A model generated the notes under the pieces. That model was not told the origin of the DNA, did not search any database, and worked only from the letters and a program-made list of their open reading frames with translations. A DNA stretch of 64,000 nt from Brugia malayi (lineage: Eukaryota > Nematoda > Chromadorea > Rhabditida > Onchocercidae), in NCBI RefSeq assembly GCF_000002995.4, contig NW_025062476.1, forward strand, positions 6,561,001 through 6,625,000. The letters run 5' to 3'. Shown piece after piece: positions 1-17,805 of this stretch (positions are counted from its first letter, which is position 1; each line of letters begins with the position of its first letter). Made by a program: the position numbers and the translations under genes.

Positions 1-1458
1 TAACGGTTGTTGATAATTAGTGCCACTCCACGAGGTGATGAGAAATTGGGATACACCTAAAGATATTAAAGACTTTGCAACGCAAGAACCAGAAGAACTT
101 AATATAACGAAATATTTACTGCTTCCTATTTTGTTTGCCTGAATGTTTCCAGTACTCTAACTATTATACAAAAAAAGTTTTGTCCAGTACTGTAAAACAG
201 CGTCGGTTCTTTATCAAGACTGCACTATTTTACAAGTCTAAAAATTGCACTACTTTACAAGTCCCTAATAAACATATTCTTAAAAGTTATGGAACTTTTT
301 TTACAATTTGCTACTAATACTCACCAAATTAGCATCAAAAGAAGAGAGGTTCGCAGCAGTGTCAATGAAATCCACCATCAAGTCATGGAGTATACCAGCA
401 GGCTCACGCACTATAATTAAAATAGATCTTCAAAGAAAAACCCCAAGAAAATGTTCGCTTTAAATTTGATGCAACCTAACAGTCTCTTTTCAGATCAACT
501 TACTTTTTACACACTCATATGATCTATAGTACGAACAGTTCCTTTGAATCGCCGCTGGTGTTGGACTATGACAAGCAATACTTTGGCAATTTTCACCAGT
601 GGATGGGTTATTATGCAAAGTTGACCTTAAAATCAATGGAAGAAAATTTTAAAAAAACATTAGATGTGATTAATTTAAAACTATTAAAAATGCATTTCAG
701 GTACGTATAATAGAGATGAAAGCAGGCTGCAGAAAAGCTTTCAAAGAAAAAAAGAACGGATGAATTGATTGAAGTCTGTAAGACAACACATCTATTTTGT
801 ACTTTGAGAAAGTGTTTCAGTAGTCCGATAAAGAAATGTAAAGCTTGTTACTTATATTCAATCTCTTGACCAACATTGTTTTTGTCTTCACTGCTTAATC
901 CACTTTCCATCAAATGGGCCAAATATCTAAAGTTTAGTTACGCATCATTTCTTTTTTTTCTCACAACATTTGCAGCACTGAATATTAAAAAGTGAAATTA
1001 AAGACATACTCTCTTATTTAAACGGTGGTCTCAAAATTCTCCTAAACATTTACAACCCAACCTAGCTTTTAGACGTGTAATCTGACATACCTTTGATTCG
1101 TCTTTAACAGTGACTGATAAAATAAAGAAAAAGCTGTATTTCCGCGCATCTTCAACTGCCGTATGAACTGATATCGCTGCATAGCGACGGTGGACTCGCT
1201 CTACAAATAGTGAAAGGATTACAAGAGCAAAAAAAATTTCAACATTTTATGGAAAATTCTCACTACTGACTTCAGGATTCAAATGTATCACATAAGGTTA
1301 TACATAGTAACCTTGATGATATCAACAATATGCTCATTGAATACACTGTTGGAAAGAAGGAAAACCATCACGTCATCCAACTGCAGACTTTGTGTCCATG
1401 TATCCAAGTGTTTGTCCAGTAATCGACGACGTTCCGAAGTCATGACGGTATCCTCCAT
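1..1458 (-). CDS. ced-3: CED-3-type initiator/executioner caspase, 5' part (CARD and start of p20)
   Basis: Apoptotic cysteine protease, activated in nematodes by CED-4 through CARD contact. Exons on the minus strand, 5' to 3': 1458-1312, 1200-1091, 926-852, 625-504, 410-325 and 56-1; phases join exactly and an in-frame stop precedes the ATG. Exons 1-3 encode a CARD of about 90 residues that starts MEDTVMTSERRRLLDKHL and contains an MRGNTAFSLFYQSL helix like that of C. elegans CED-3. Residues 181-198 contain NFSSPRGVALIINN, the conserved start of the p20 subunit. The catalytic His and the QACRG cysteine lie beyond the window edge, so activity cannot be judged. The CARD-p20 linker is about 90 residues, clearly shorter than the Ser/Arg-rich linker of C. 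elegans CED-3. Exon 4 uses an unusual AAG acceptor. The identification is firm; the exon 4 boundary is less certain. Confidence 0.88.
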
Positions 1459-3586
1459 CACTTCTTTTGTTTAAAAAAATTTAACCAGGTAAATAGAGAA
1501 CCCAAGAGTTTGTAGAATTAAAAAAAATAGAAGTGGGCTATAAAAATGGTATGAAACTGTACATTAAAAATGTTCAATAGACTCTCGAAAGCATTTATAA
1601 GGAATTTCTAAAATAAAAATTTATGCTTATGCTAAACGGTAAATAACTGAAATATATCATCCTTTTTATTCCTCACCTGTTCCGCTCGATCTTGTGACCA
1701 AATTTTTTTATGCAAACAGTTTCACTTTACTTTTTCCTTAATATCTGAAATTATCGATTCTGTTCTTATCAAAAATGTGTCGGACAAATATCGGCCTTTA
1801 TACTGCCAATCAGGTAATGTGATGATCCTGCAGAATATCATGGAATAACGGAAAGTATTTCAAAAGTTTCGTGAGACCTTTCATTTCCCATCTGAACAGA
1901 TAAAGATAGAACAAAAGAGGGACAGGTTGGATATGCATGTCACTTCCAATAAGCAACAGCATCTTTTTCACAATGCATACCGTCCATCCATCATCGATCA
2001 AGCAGTGACAGTGGGACATGAACGGTCACTCACGAACTCACATAGATGAAAGGAAGGAGAGGACGAGGACGAGTCGACCAGACCATCTTCTCGTCAGAAA
2101 AGGCTAACATCAAGTACGGAAGTGAATGCACCTCCCTCTCTCTCTTCCGTAAGGGTTCAACGAGCAGCTATACGAGAGGAACGGTGCTTATTGTTAACTC
2201 TAATGATTTTAATGAAGTGAACCAGTGATACATACAATTCGTAGGAAGATGATTCCCACAGGTGATGCCGTTGAACTGTTGAACTGTTGATGTTCCGTGC
2301 GGTGCGCATTATGTCCAACATCAATTTGCACGATTCAATGCAACAGTACTTAGTCTTCCTAATCCTCTAGAAAAATATGAGTGAATAATAGAAGGGATAT
2401 AGTGATAGAACAGTGGAATAGATCAGAAAGAAGGTGGTGAAGAGTACTAGACTTGGATAGAAACAACGCTGAAGTATAACACAGGATGAATCATTCCTTG
2501 ACAGTACTATCAATGCCATTTGGTCAGCTGTCCTTGATTTTTGCAATTCCTGCAGTATAGTATAGTGGAATGGTAAAGAAAGAAGACTCGCAAATCAAAA
2601 GGCGCTTATGTCGCACGTCACTTTATTTATGTCGTAATATTTCGTTCCAACTCATCTCATTAACTACTTATTATTTATTCAGTCCACTGATCGCTCGCTC
2701 TCGTTAAATGCAATAGGATGTTATACCATTTAACCGAAGCATAGCAGCTCTTACTAACATGTTTTCATGATGAATGCTTCAGTGCATGACATGCATTTGA
2801 AATGAGGCATTTTATTTGCGTGCATGCAACTTATGTATTCACTGCATGCAGCTTGACTTAGCCCATCCGATAAATCGTATTTTATTACTTGTCACATTCA
2901 AAATAGCAATTCGGAATTTCGCGCGGAAACCTTCAAGCATTGTTTGTGTTGCAGCTCAGGTACTTTGTTAAGGAGGCTTGTTTTTTATAGGTAAGTCACA
3001 AACACTTTTTGAAGTTGTTGTTGCGAGTGGCGTGCACGTGATACGCTTATGTGAGGTGCGTGTAGTTAGAACTGTGTTATATGGGAACCTAGAAATTCTG
3101 CTGTACGAGAGCATTCAGCCCAAATGGGAATTAGTGTGCGAAGCGTTAGATGACACGTAGACATTCTGTGAGATATCCACTTCGAGATTTTCACTCGTTA
3201 CTTTGGGTCTCATTCCATCCAGAACTTCTTTTTTAATTTGAATCGGTTCTCTTTAAAATGGGAAAATATGTTGCAAATGTGTTCTTAGTTGTGATAGAGC
3301 TAAGCAAGAAAAGACTGCTTGAAAAAGTGTACGTGGATTCTTCCTTTGTCTTAATTAGACATATAGAAAAGGTCTAAATGAAGAAAATTCGTAAAACTTG
3401 TAAATATTAAGAATAAAGGAAAAAGATTGATATATTTATTTAAAGTCGATGGTTATCGACCTTATCTTGTGTTTAGAAATCTGAATGATAAACCCATCTT
3501 CCTTATTAATAAAGCTGCTACCTAGTCTTTCCATGAATATCTATACTTACAGAAGAAATAAGCGATCTTTTTGTTGAAATCAATAA
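1459..3586. other. Intergenic region between divergent ced-3 and emg1
   Basis: No exon chain with coherent phase was found on either strand. The region presumably holds both promoters. At about 2779-2856 there is a cluster of GCATGC/TGCATG words spaced over roughly 80 bp. Short open frames at 1810-2019 (minus), 2046-2228 and 2978-3160 (plus) have no recognisable domain or splice support. Confidence 0.5.
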
Positions 3587-5103
3587 ATGCCTGAAGTACC
3601 AGCAACTAAACGTATCAAGAAGAATGATGAGGAAATTGAGCACGATAACAAGAAACGGCTCATCGTTATCATTGAGAAATGTTCTTTGGAGAGTGCGAAG
3701 GTTATGTATTTTCAGCTGCAGATATCCCTTGCTGTTGCCTTTCAATGGAATTGGTAAAATAAATTACTAATCAAATTTGAATGAGTGCTGCGCACCATAC
3801 AAGATAGTATTATGTTTGTGTTCTTTTTATTTGTTATTGATTTTACGGGATTTAAATCTTTCAACAGGAAGAAGCACTTTATTAGTGCCAATGCAACAGT
3901 TGTTGGAATTAGATCGTTTTCCTGTTTTAACATTTTTTATTCTATTCACGTTTTTCAGATAGGCAAAGACTATGTGATTTTGTCTAGTGACAGGCATGCT
4001 AACTTCATTCGAAATCAGAAAAGAGATCCCGCTGATTTTCGACCAGATATTCTGCATCAAGTAGATATTTCACTTAATTTTAAAGATGAATTTCTCTTCC
4101 GTTTGTTTTCTACTTCAGTTGTTCAATGGATTTTTCTTTTCGTTGTGCTCGTTATAAAATTTTTGTTTATGGGCTATAATATTAGTGAGTGAATCAAATT
4201 TTGACCAAAGGCATGTTGCTGCATTTCTTAATTAGTACTTGTAAATACTTTATATCTTGTAGTGCCTTCTGATGCTTCTTGATAGTCCATTAAATCGAGC
4301 GAATTTATTGCAAATTTATGTGCACACCGTCAATAACGTATTAATCGAAGTGAACCCTCAAATTCGTATCCCGAGGACATTCGATCGATTCTGTGGTTTG
4401 ATGGGTTCATTTTGCATATTTTCTTTACTAACCAGTCGAATCCATATTATCAACTATTACAAGTAAATGTCTATTATTACAAGTTGCATGAGATTGCATT
4501 GTAGTTCACAGTTTGGTACTTCAATGTGCCCAAATAAATATTTATTTACTGTTTTGTCTTCAATTAATTTTCAAATGAACCCTGATTAACCGTTGTTTGA
4601 TTTTAGTGCAGCTACTACATAAATTATTTATACGTGCAGCTGATAGTTCAGTGAAGTTGCTGAAAGTAATTAAAAATCCAGTAAGCATTCATCTGCCGAC
4701 TGGTTGTCGGAAAGTGCTGGCGTCATATCAAGCTCCAGAATATATAAGTTGTACACAATTTGCCAAAAGTGCTGGTAATAAACCCATTGCAGTCGTCATT
4801 GGTGGGTTTGCGAAGGGAAAGGTTAGCAAATTTGAAACGAAAGTCAATGCATTGTCAGCGTCATTCCTACTATTCACTGTTGTAAATTATTGCAAGTTGT
4901 TATTGAAACGTAGTAAAAAAATTCATTTTGCATAAAATAGTCCAAAATACATCTAACAATCAGAGAGGTATTTGTAGACCACTGTGGATTATACCGAAGA
5001 AGAGGTGAAATTAAGCAATTTTCCGTTGAGCGCTGCGCTGATGTGTTCGAAACTGACGTCTAGTTTCGAAGAAGTATGGAAAGTTGAAGAAGATAATCAA
5101 TAA
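3587..5103 (+). CDS. emg1: Ribosomal RNA small-subunit pseudouridine N1-methyltransferase EMG1/NEP1
   Basis: SPOUT-class SAM-dependent enzyme that N1-methylates the hypermodified pseudouridine of 18S rRNA and acts in nucleolar 40S assembly. Five exons: 3587-3700, 3959-4060, 4263-4404, 4607-4821 and 4978-5103, giving 232 residues, close to the 240-250 usual for the family. Family blocks are all present: [17 protein letters not shown] near the start, [13 protein letters not shown] at 60-72, [17 protein letters not shown], then [29 protein letters not shown], and the C-terminal [20 protein letters not shown]. The SAM-site segment [11 protein letters not shown], with its glycines, is intact. A splice-acceptor-like TTACAG lies 35 bp upstream of the ATG. 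Open frames reading through intron 1 (3777-3962) are not coding. The gene is divergent from ced-3. Confidence 0.96.
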
Positions 5104-12148
<7,045 letters not shown>

Positions 12149-12263
12149 TTTTTAATTAGTAGAGTACGTGTATTGTGGTGAGTTTGTACGGTTGATTGAG
12201 TAAATAAATGAATAAAGTAGTGAAATAAATTGAATGATTCAGCAGTTGAACAGGTCAAAAGTC
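12149..12263 (+). repeat. 115-bp dispersed repeat, copy 1
   Basis: This 115-bp block is the same as 21113-21227 except for one visible base (G here, A there, at the 14th position), and its last 100 bp occur inverted at 31743-31842. It lies about 120 bp upstream of the BTB gene. It has no obvious coding content or terminal inverted repeats. Sequence outside the block is unrelated between copies 1 and 2, so the shared edges are sharp. Confidence 0.9.
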
Positions 12264-12386
12264 TTAATATGACATGACAGTTCGGAGTGAAACTTAGCCG
12301 ACTTGATGTTTTCGTCTTTTTGAGTAAATCTTTCGGTTTTCTCATGCATACCATCACTCTACTGAACAACTTATGTTATTTCAGTT

Positions 12387-15300
12387 ATGATCTCATTAGC
12401 AGGGGTGACAATGGATTCTCCTCCACAGCAGGCGCAAACCTCCACTTCTAATATCGAAAGACCCTTTCGGTTACTTGTCAAAGATCGTTTGTTTATTATC
12501 GAATCGACAATTATTGCCAAACTCTCTCCTATATTTGCCGGAATTATGGTCTGTCCGGCAAGTAACTCATCTAGTACAAGTGATAGCGATGATCAACCTT
12601 TACGGGAAATTGTTGACGAAAGCAGTGGAGATATTGCCACATTTTTAAATTGTTGCAGCGATGCTGATCTTATAGATGGTTAGTTTTCTCAGTTATTTTC
12701 TGCTAGAGTTTGAAATTCTTTCATCATTTTGAAATGCTTGTGAATAAATTACTGATTGAGAAATCTCAAAAGAAATTTACTAAAATGAAACAGTAAAATC
12801 TTAAGATGAAAGAATAAGGTTCAAATTTCCTCTTCTGAAGCAGAATTTTCAATCAGCATCTAATAGGAATATCTTTACAAAGTTAAATTCGTTTTTTTTT
12901 TTTTTCTTTTATTTCAATTTATATTTTTAATTGTGCTTTTTCATTCAACTCAATTTTTGTACTAATATCCTTAACGAACGTTTATCATTAACTTGAAATT
13001 CTTCTCTGAAGCCAAAGCTCTAATATTCTTCAAGAAAATCAAACTGTACAGATACTAATTTCTCGCATATCTCTTCTATTTCCGCGTACTAAAAGCACTC
13101 TGGCAGTGATAGCAGCTGTCATTTTCTGCAGTCAACGACAGTACTCGTTCCAGCAATCTGATTTTTGCTTTTTTAGTGTGTCACTAACATGTCACCAGCA
13201 CATGGGTCATCTTCAGGCATTTAATCTTTCCACTAAAAAAAAAATACGGATTAATGAGATTAAAACATTAAAAATCAAAGAAAAGTTGGCAATACAATAA
13301 TACATGAAGTTTACATTTAAGGCAATTTTTGCGTCGTATAATATTTCAGAAAACAATTTTGCAACGGTTCTTCGCTTATCGAGAAAGTATCAAGTGAATT
13401 CGCTGATCGAAGCTTGCGAAGAATTCATTTCCAATAGGTGTAATTTGGAGTAAGTTTCAATAGTTAAACTTTATTTAGTAATGGACACGGTGTAATTCTG
13501 ATAGTAAGATCTACCGAACAACTAGAATTAATATACCTAATAACTGTCTGATCATTGAGAATGGAAGAAAACAAAAGTAAAAGTTAAACTTTGATTTATC
13601 AGTTTATTGAGCAGTATATTGTAATACTAATGTTAATTCTAGCAAATTATTGGTACAAAGAAGATATTTGTAATAATCAAAGTAAAAAATTTAGGAAGAG
13701 TTCGAAATATCAAAAGTAAGTATAGCAGATGTTTAAAAAGTGATATTTTAATACTAAAAAGAATCTCTCCAATGATATTTTTTTAAGTGACAAAATGAAA
13801 AAGCTAAATTAACTGGAGCTAAAATATTATAATTTGTCATTTATTGACATCAAATCAAAATTTGAATTAAATTCATACTTCTTTCTGAATAAAATTTCTA
13901 GTCAATCTATTATTTATGAAATCAAACAAACAGTAATAAATTATCATTAGCTGGCCATCTGCAAATCATTCTTTTTTATTTATTTCAGTTTATTAATTTT
14001 TTGAAGATGAAAAGTAACTGAATATTTTGAACTTTTTTAAAACTGTTACTGTTAATTCTCAACAAAAGCTAAGCACAAATGAATAAGAAATCCAATTTAA
14101 ATAGGAAAATAGCAAACTAATCCATATCACTCGTTCATTCGGTTGCATTCGATCAAAAATAACAAACGATACCGAAGATTTTACTTTGAAATTTTGATAT
14201 CATTTTTTGAAGTTTCATTTATTTTGCTATTACGCAGTAGTTACACTGAGAAAATTTATCTTCTATTGCTATTGATAACAACGTAAATTATTACAAGAAA
14301 TGCTATTATAAGCAAAGACTATGCTAAAATAATTAAGTTGTATGTGGCAATAAAGTTAATTGCACCTATTCTGTTAGTAATTTGGTGAAAATGAAAAACA
14401 AAAGTATTTTCAGTGCATTGAAAGCAGATCAAGTGGTAACATTATTGGTTGTAAGTAATGAATATCATCTGCGTAGGGAAGTAATGATCAAGCTTATCAA
14501 TCGGATCGCTTCTGAAACTAAAAATGATTTAGTGCGTTTAAAGTTAAGCAGATTACTACCACCTCAGGTTGATCATTCTTTCATTTTCAATAAAATAATG
14601 TAGTTAACGCAAGCTTAAATTCAATCATTAAATGATTAATTCTTTGGCATATATTTCAATTATATGAGTGATTTCAACAATGTTTCATTATTAACCACTG
14701 CTTTTACTGCGTACTGTAAAATATCAGACCATTTAAGGCTCCCTCACTTTATTAGCAAAACATTGCAGTTTGAATGACAAATATTTGATTTTTCAAAAAA
14801 TCTTTCGGGAAATTCGATTCATTATTTTTGCAGTTACATGGTTCAATAGTAACAACAAATCTAAATATGACTCAACTCAAAGAGATTGAATCGATGAATG
14901 GTCATCTATTCAAGATGAACCGATCGGTAACGCTGTACAGACGGATGGCTTGTGAGATGTGCAAGAAAATCACTGATTCCGCATACTGTGAAGGTCAAAT
15001 TGTTTCTAATTGTTTTCAGTAATAATCGTTTAAAAAATACTGAAAACAATCAGAGATAATCATTATAATCAACTGTAATTAATTTGCTCCCTGTTTAGCG
15101 TTAAATTTACTCATTTATTACTTATACAGCTAATGATTCATTCACAGTCACTTATCACATTCTTTCGGGAAATTTAATCACTTATCATTTAGTTCAATCT
15201 TGATCAACATTATTAGCTTTGATAAGCAATTGATGATTCATGCAGATTTTATCTAAAAATTAGTTACTTTCTTCTTTCTGAATGTGATATCCTCAAATAC

Positions 15301-15677
15301 TTTTATTTATTTTTTTCATCAAATAGTAGTTAAAATAAGAGATTTAGCAATAATATGCACAGTGTGGTCAATAATTCTGCTGTAATTTATCGCTTTTTCA
15401 TATCTTTTTAAACCTCAATTTTTTTTTTCTTTTCTTGAAAAACAAGACTTTTTTTGAATTTTTTTTACAGGAAAGCATTGTCAAAAGTCTATATAGTAAC
15501 AAATTAAATTACAGAACTTTGTCAAATTCAAAAAATGAAAATCAAAAATTTCTTATTACAGGTTGCAAAAAAGCATTTTGCAAAGATCATTGGACTCGGA
15601 ATAAGTGCGTAAGCAATTACGGACAGAATATGATAGATGAACTGCGACAAAATTTGGTTGAGTTGGAATACGAATAG
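12387..15677 (+). CDS. BTB/POZ-domain protein with cysteine-rich C-terminal module
   Basis: Probable adaptor for a cullin-3 ligase or a protein-interaction scaffold; the role is inferred from the BTB fold only. Five exons with continuous phase: 12387-12678, 13350-13449, 14414-14567, 14834-14993 and 15562-15677, 273 residues. A splice acceptor (TATTTCAG, ends 12384) just before the ATG suggests trans-splicing. BTB elements are FRLLVKDRLFIIESTIIAKL and SPIFAGIM near residues 27-55, and FATVLRLSRKYQVNSLIEAC near 100-120. A helical middle follows. Residues 222-251 hold a metal-binding-like pattern C-x2-C-x8-C-x2-C-x4-C-x2-H-x5-C (C222, C225, C234, C237, C242, H245, C251), reminiscent of AN1 or treble-clef fingers but not matched to a named family. 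The gene model is good; the exact subfamily is unknown. An alternative start is the ATG at 12411. Confidence 0.85.
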
Positions 15678-15801
15678 ATGAAGTCTAACAGTATGGTAGT
15701 TTTTTGGGAATAACGAAATTCTTCCTGTTTCTTGTCCATATTTATTAAATTGAAGCAAAAGATGAAATTTGAAAATTGATGGAACTATGCAAATACTATC
15801 T

Positions 15802-15897
15802 CTGACTCCTAAACTGACTCCTGACACAGACTTCTGACTCCTAAACTACTGACTTCTACTAAACTACTGACACTGACTCCTGACTCCTAAACTACTA
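15802..15897. repeat. Degenerate minisatellite of CTGACTCCTAAACTAC-like units
   Basis: Words CTGACTCC, CTAAACTA and CTGACTTCT alternate imperfectly over about 95 bp. This is tandem expansion of a short unit, placed in the 3' flank of the BTB gene roughly 125 bp after its stop codon. Confidence 0.8.
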
Positions 15898-16792
15898 AAT
15901 GTAGGAATGACCTGAAATGAAAAACACTTTTAGAACTCTAAGATTAAAATTTTGTTCCAATTTTTAATGTTTTCTAATGGAAGTTTAGGTTGTTTTTTCT
16001 GCCTAATTTGGTTCTGTTGTAGGTCTCATTTTATTATTTAGCATTTCTAACTTACTTTTAAATTTTTAGATGAAAATTCTGAAAGACAGAGATACTCGTT
16101 AATGGGATAACAGAAGCAAAATTTCATATATATTACATGTTTTTCAGTTTTTCGCAATCTTTGATTGAAACTATGAAATTAGGTCAAAATTTTGCTGTCA
16201 TTTTTTCAACATTGTTTATGCGCGTATTAGAAATGATCATCACTTAATATTCATTTAAATTTCTGTAATAATTTCGCATTCATATTATCCCTATAATTAA
16301 TTCGTTTCAGCATTCGTTCGTTCTGCTTTACCAAATATTCCATTCATCGTTTTTATCGAAATTGAAGTTTTAATTAAAATAAACCGATTTACTTTTATCT
16401 TGCTGTTCTTTGCTTAAGGTTAAAAAACAGTTTCGAGTAAAAAGGAACTGACAAGAAAATAGGTAAAATTGGTTATATTTTTTTAGCCGCGCACAATATT
16501 TATTCCTCATACGTTTTTTCACTACTTAACTGAAATGGCTTGTGCTTTCAGTAACAGTCTCCGACTGTCATAAGCACTGATTATGATAAATAGACTGTTC
16601 CGTTATTATTTCAGATTAATTCTCGAAAAAAAGAAAACTTGTCGATGTGTTTCGATCATACTTTTTAACTTCTCGTTATTTGCTTGTTGTTCAGATTATC
16701 ATCCTTCTTAGCACGTGTCACTGTGTTTCACGATTTTCATGGTACTTCCTCTCAGTCAAAATATGCAGTATTTCCGTGTGCTATTGTCGTTA

Positions 16793-16841
16793 TCTCTTTC
16801 TCTCTCTCTCTCTCTCTCCCTTTCTCTCTCTCATTCTCTCT
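16793..16841. repeat. CT microsatellite
   Basis: Nearly pure CT dinucleotides with two interruptions. Both strands are open through it, which creates spurious Ser/Leu reading frames. Confidence 0.9.
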
Positions 16842-17805
16842 GGGTTTTCATCATTCTCATATCTTCGAACGGAAGAAATTTTTGCTGCCAATCACTGTGT
16901 TAAAATTCGACGAAATATCGGCACTGCAGTAATTGTCATTTGACCTCATTTCTCACCTTTGTCATCCACCGAATCAATGCTGTTCTCATAATATCGAGGA
17001 ACGAATCACATTCCATTGACTCGATATTTTTTGAAATCAACTGATTTCTCATGCTGATCATTTTCCGAAAGTTGTCTTTCGTGAGAGAATAAATGACTAA
17101 TTTACAATTCCCTTATTCGTAGGTACCATAATTGAGCTGTTACAAAACAATGCAATGTCAAGTTACCTAGACTAGTCCTCAAGTCAAATCCAGAAATTGC
17201 TTATCATTAAAAGCGAGAAGATTTAATCACTCAGTTTAACTTTAAACGCTTGTGAAAGATTTCTTAAATGAATTTTGGTTTTTTTTTTTTTTTTTTTAAT
17301 GAGTTGAAAATTTTTAAAGAATCTAAAAATTTTAAGATTACTTATTTTTTCTCTTCTGTTTAATCATATCTTCATCTCAACATTTCAACTGCACTTTTTT
17401 GTACCTCTGCTCTAAAAAATGGCTTTCCTTGCTGAAATCCGTCGTATAAGAGGAAATGCAGAAATATAAAAGTTGACTAGACGTTTCTTTATTGATTTTA
17501 GCTTTCCTTCTCTTCCCAGTTTTTTTCGATCCATGAATTGATTGAAATAAATTATGAAATGAAAATTGAAACTCTATCTTTTATCCTTCCTGAATCGTCT
17601 CTCTCCAATAATTATTATTTTGCAATAAAATTTCTGAATCACCTTTGAATTATTGACTACCAGAATTATTGACTACCACTGGCTGTAACTTTTCCAGGAA
17701 AATAATATAATCCTAATTGTCAGTTCTAATCGCATTTTAAATATTTTAGGTAAAATTTACCTTACTTAATTCTCTGGAAGGATTTGAATTACCAGGATAA
17801 TCAGT

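Larger units (their letters stand above)
15678..17805. other. Intergenic region with simple repeats
   Basis: No gene supported. It contains a minisatellite-like block at 15802-15897, a CT-rich microsatellite at 16793-16841, a T homopolymer near 17279-17298, and a small tandem duplication of GAATTATTGACTACCA at about 17646-17680. Open frames over 16647-16943 are products of the CT repeat. Confidence 0.6.

Noticed and set aside
1810..2019. Minus-strand open frame upstream of ced-3 as a 5' exon
   Set aside because: The ced-3 CARD starts with its own ATG at 1458 preceded by an in-frame stop, so no upstream coding exon is needed.
3777..4192. Open frames over the EMG1 first intron and exon 2
   Set aside because: Only 3959-4060 is coding; the rest is intron read-through, shown by EMG1 homology and phase.
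16647..16943. Three overlapping Ser/Leu-rich open frames
   Set aside because: They are produced by the CT microsatellite, which is open in every frame.
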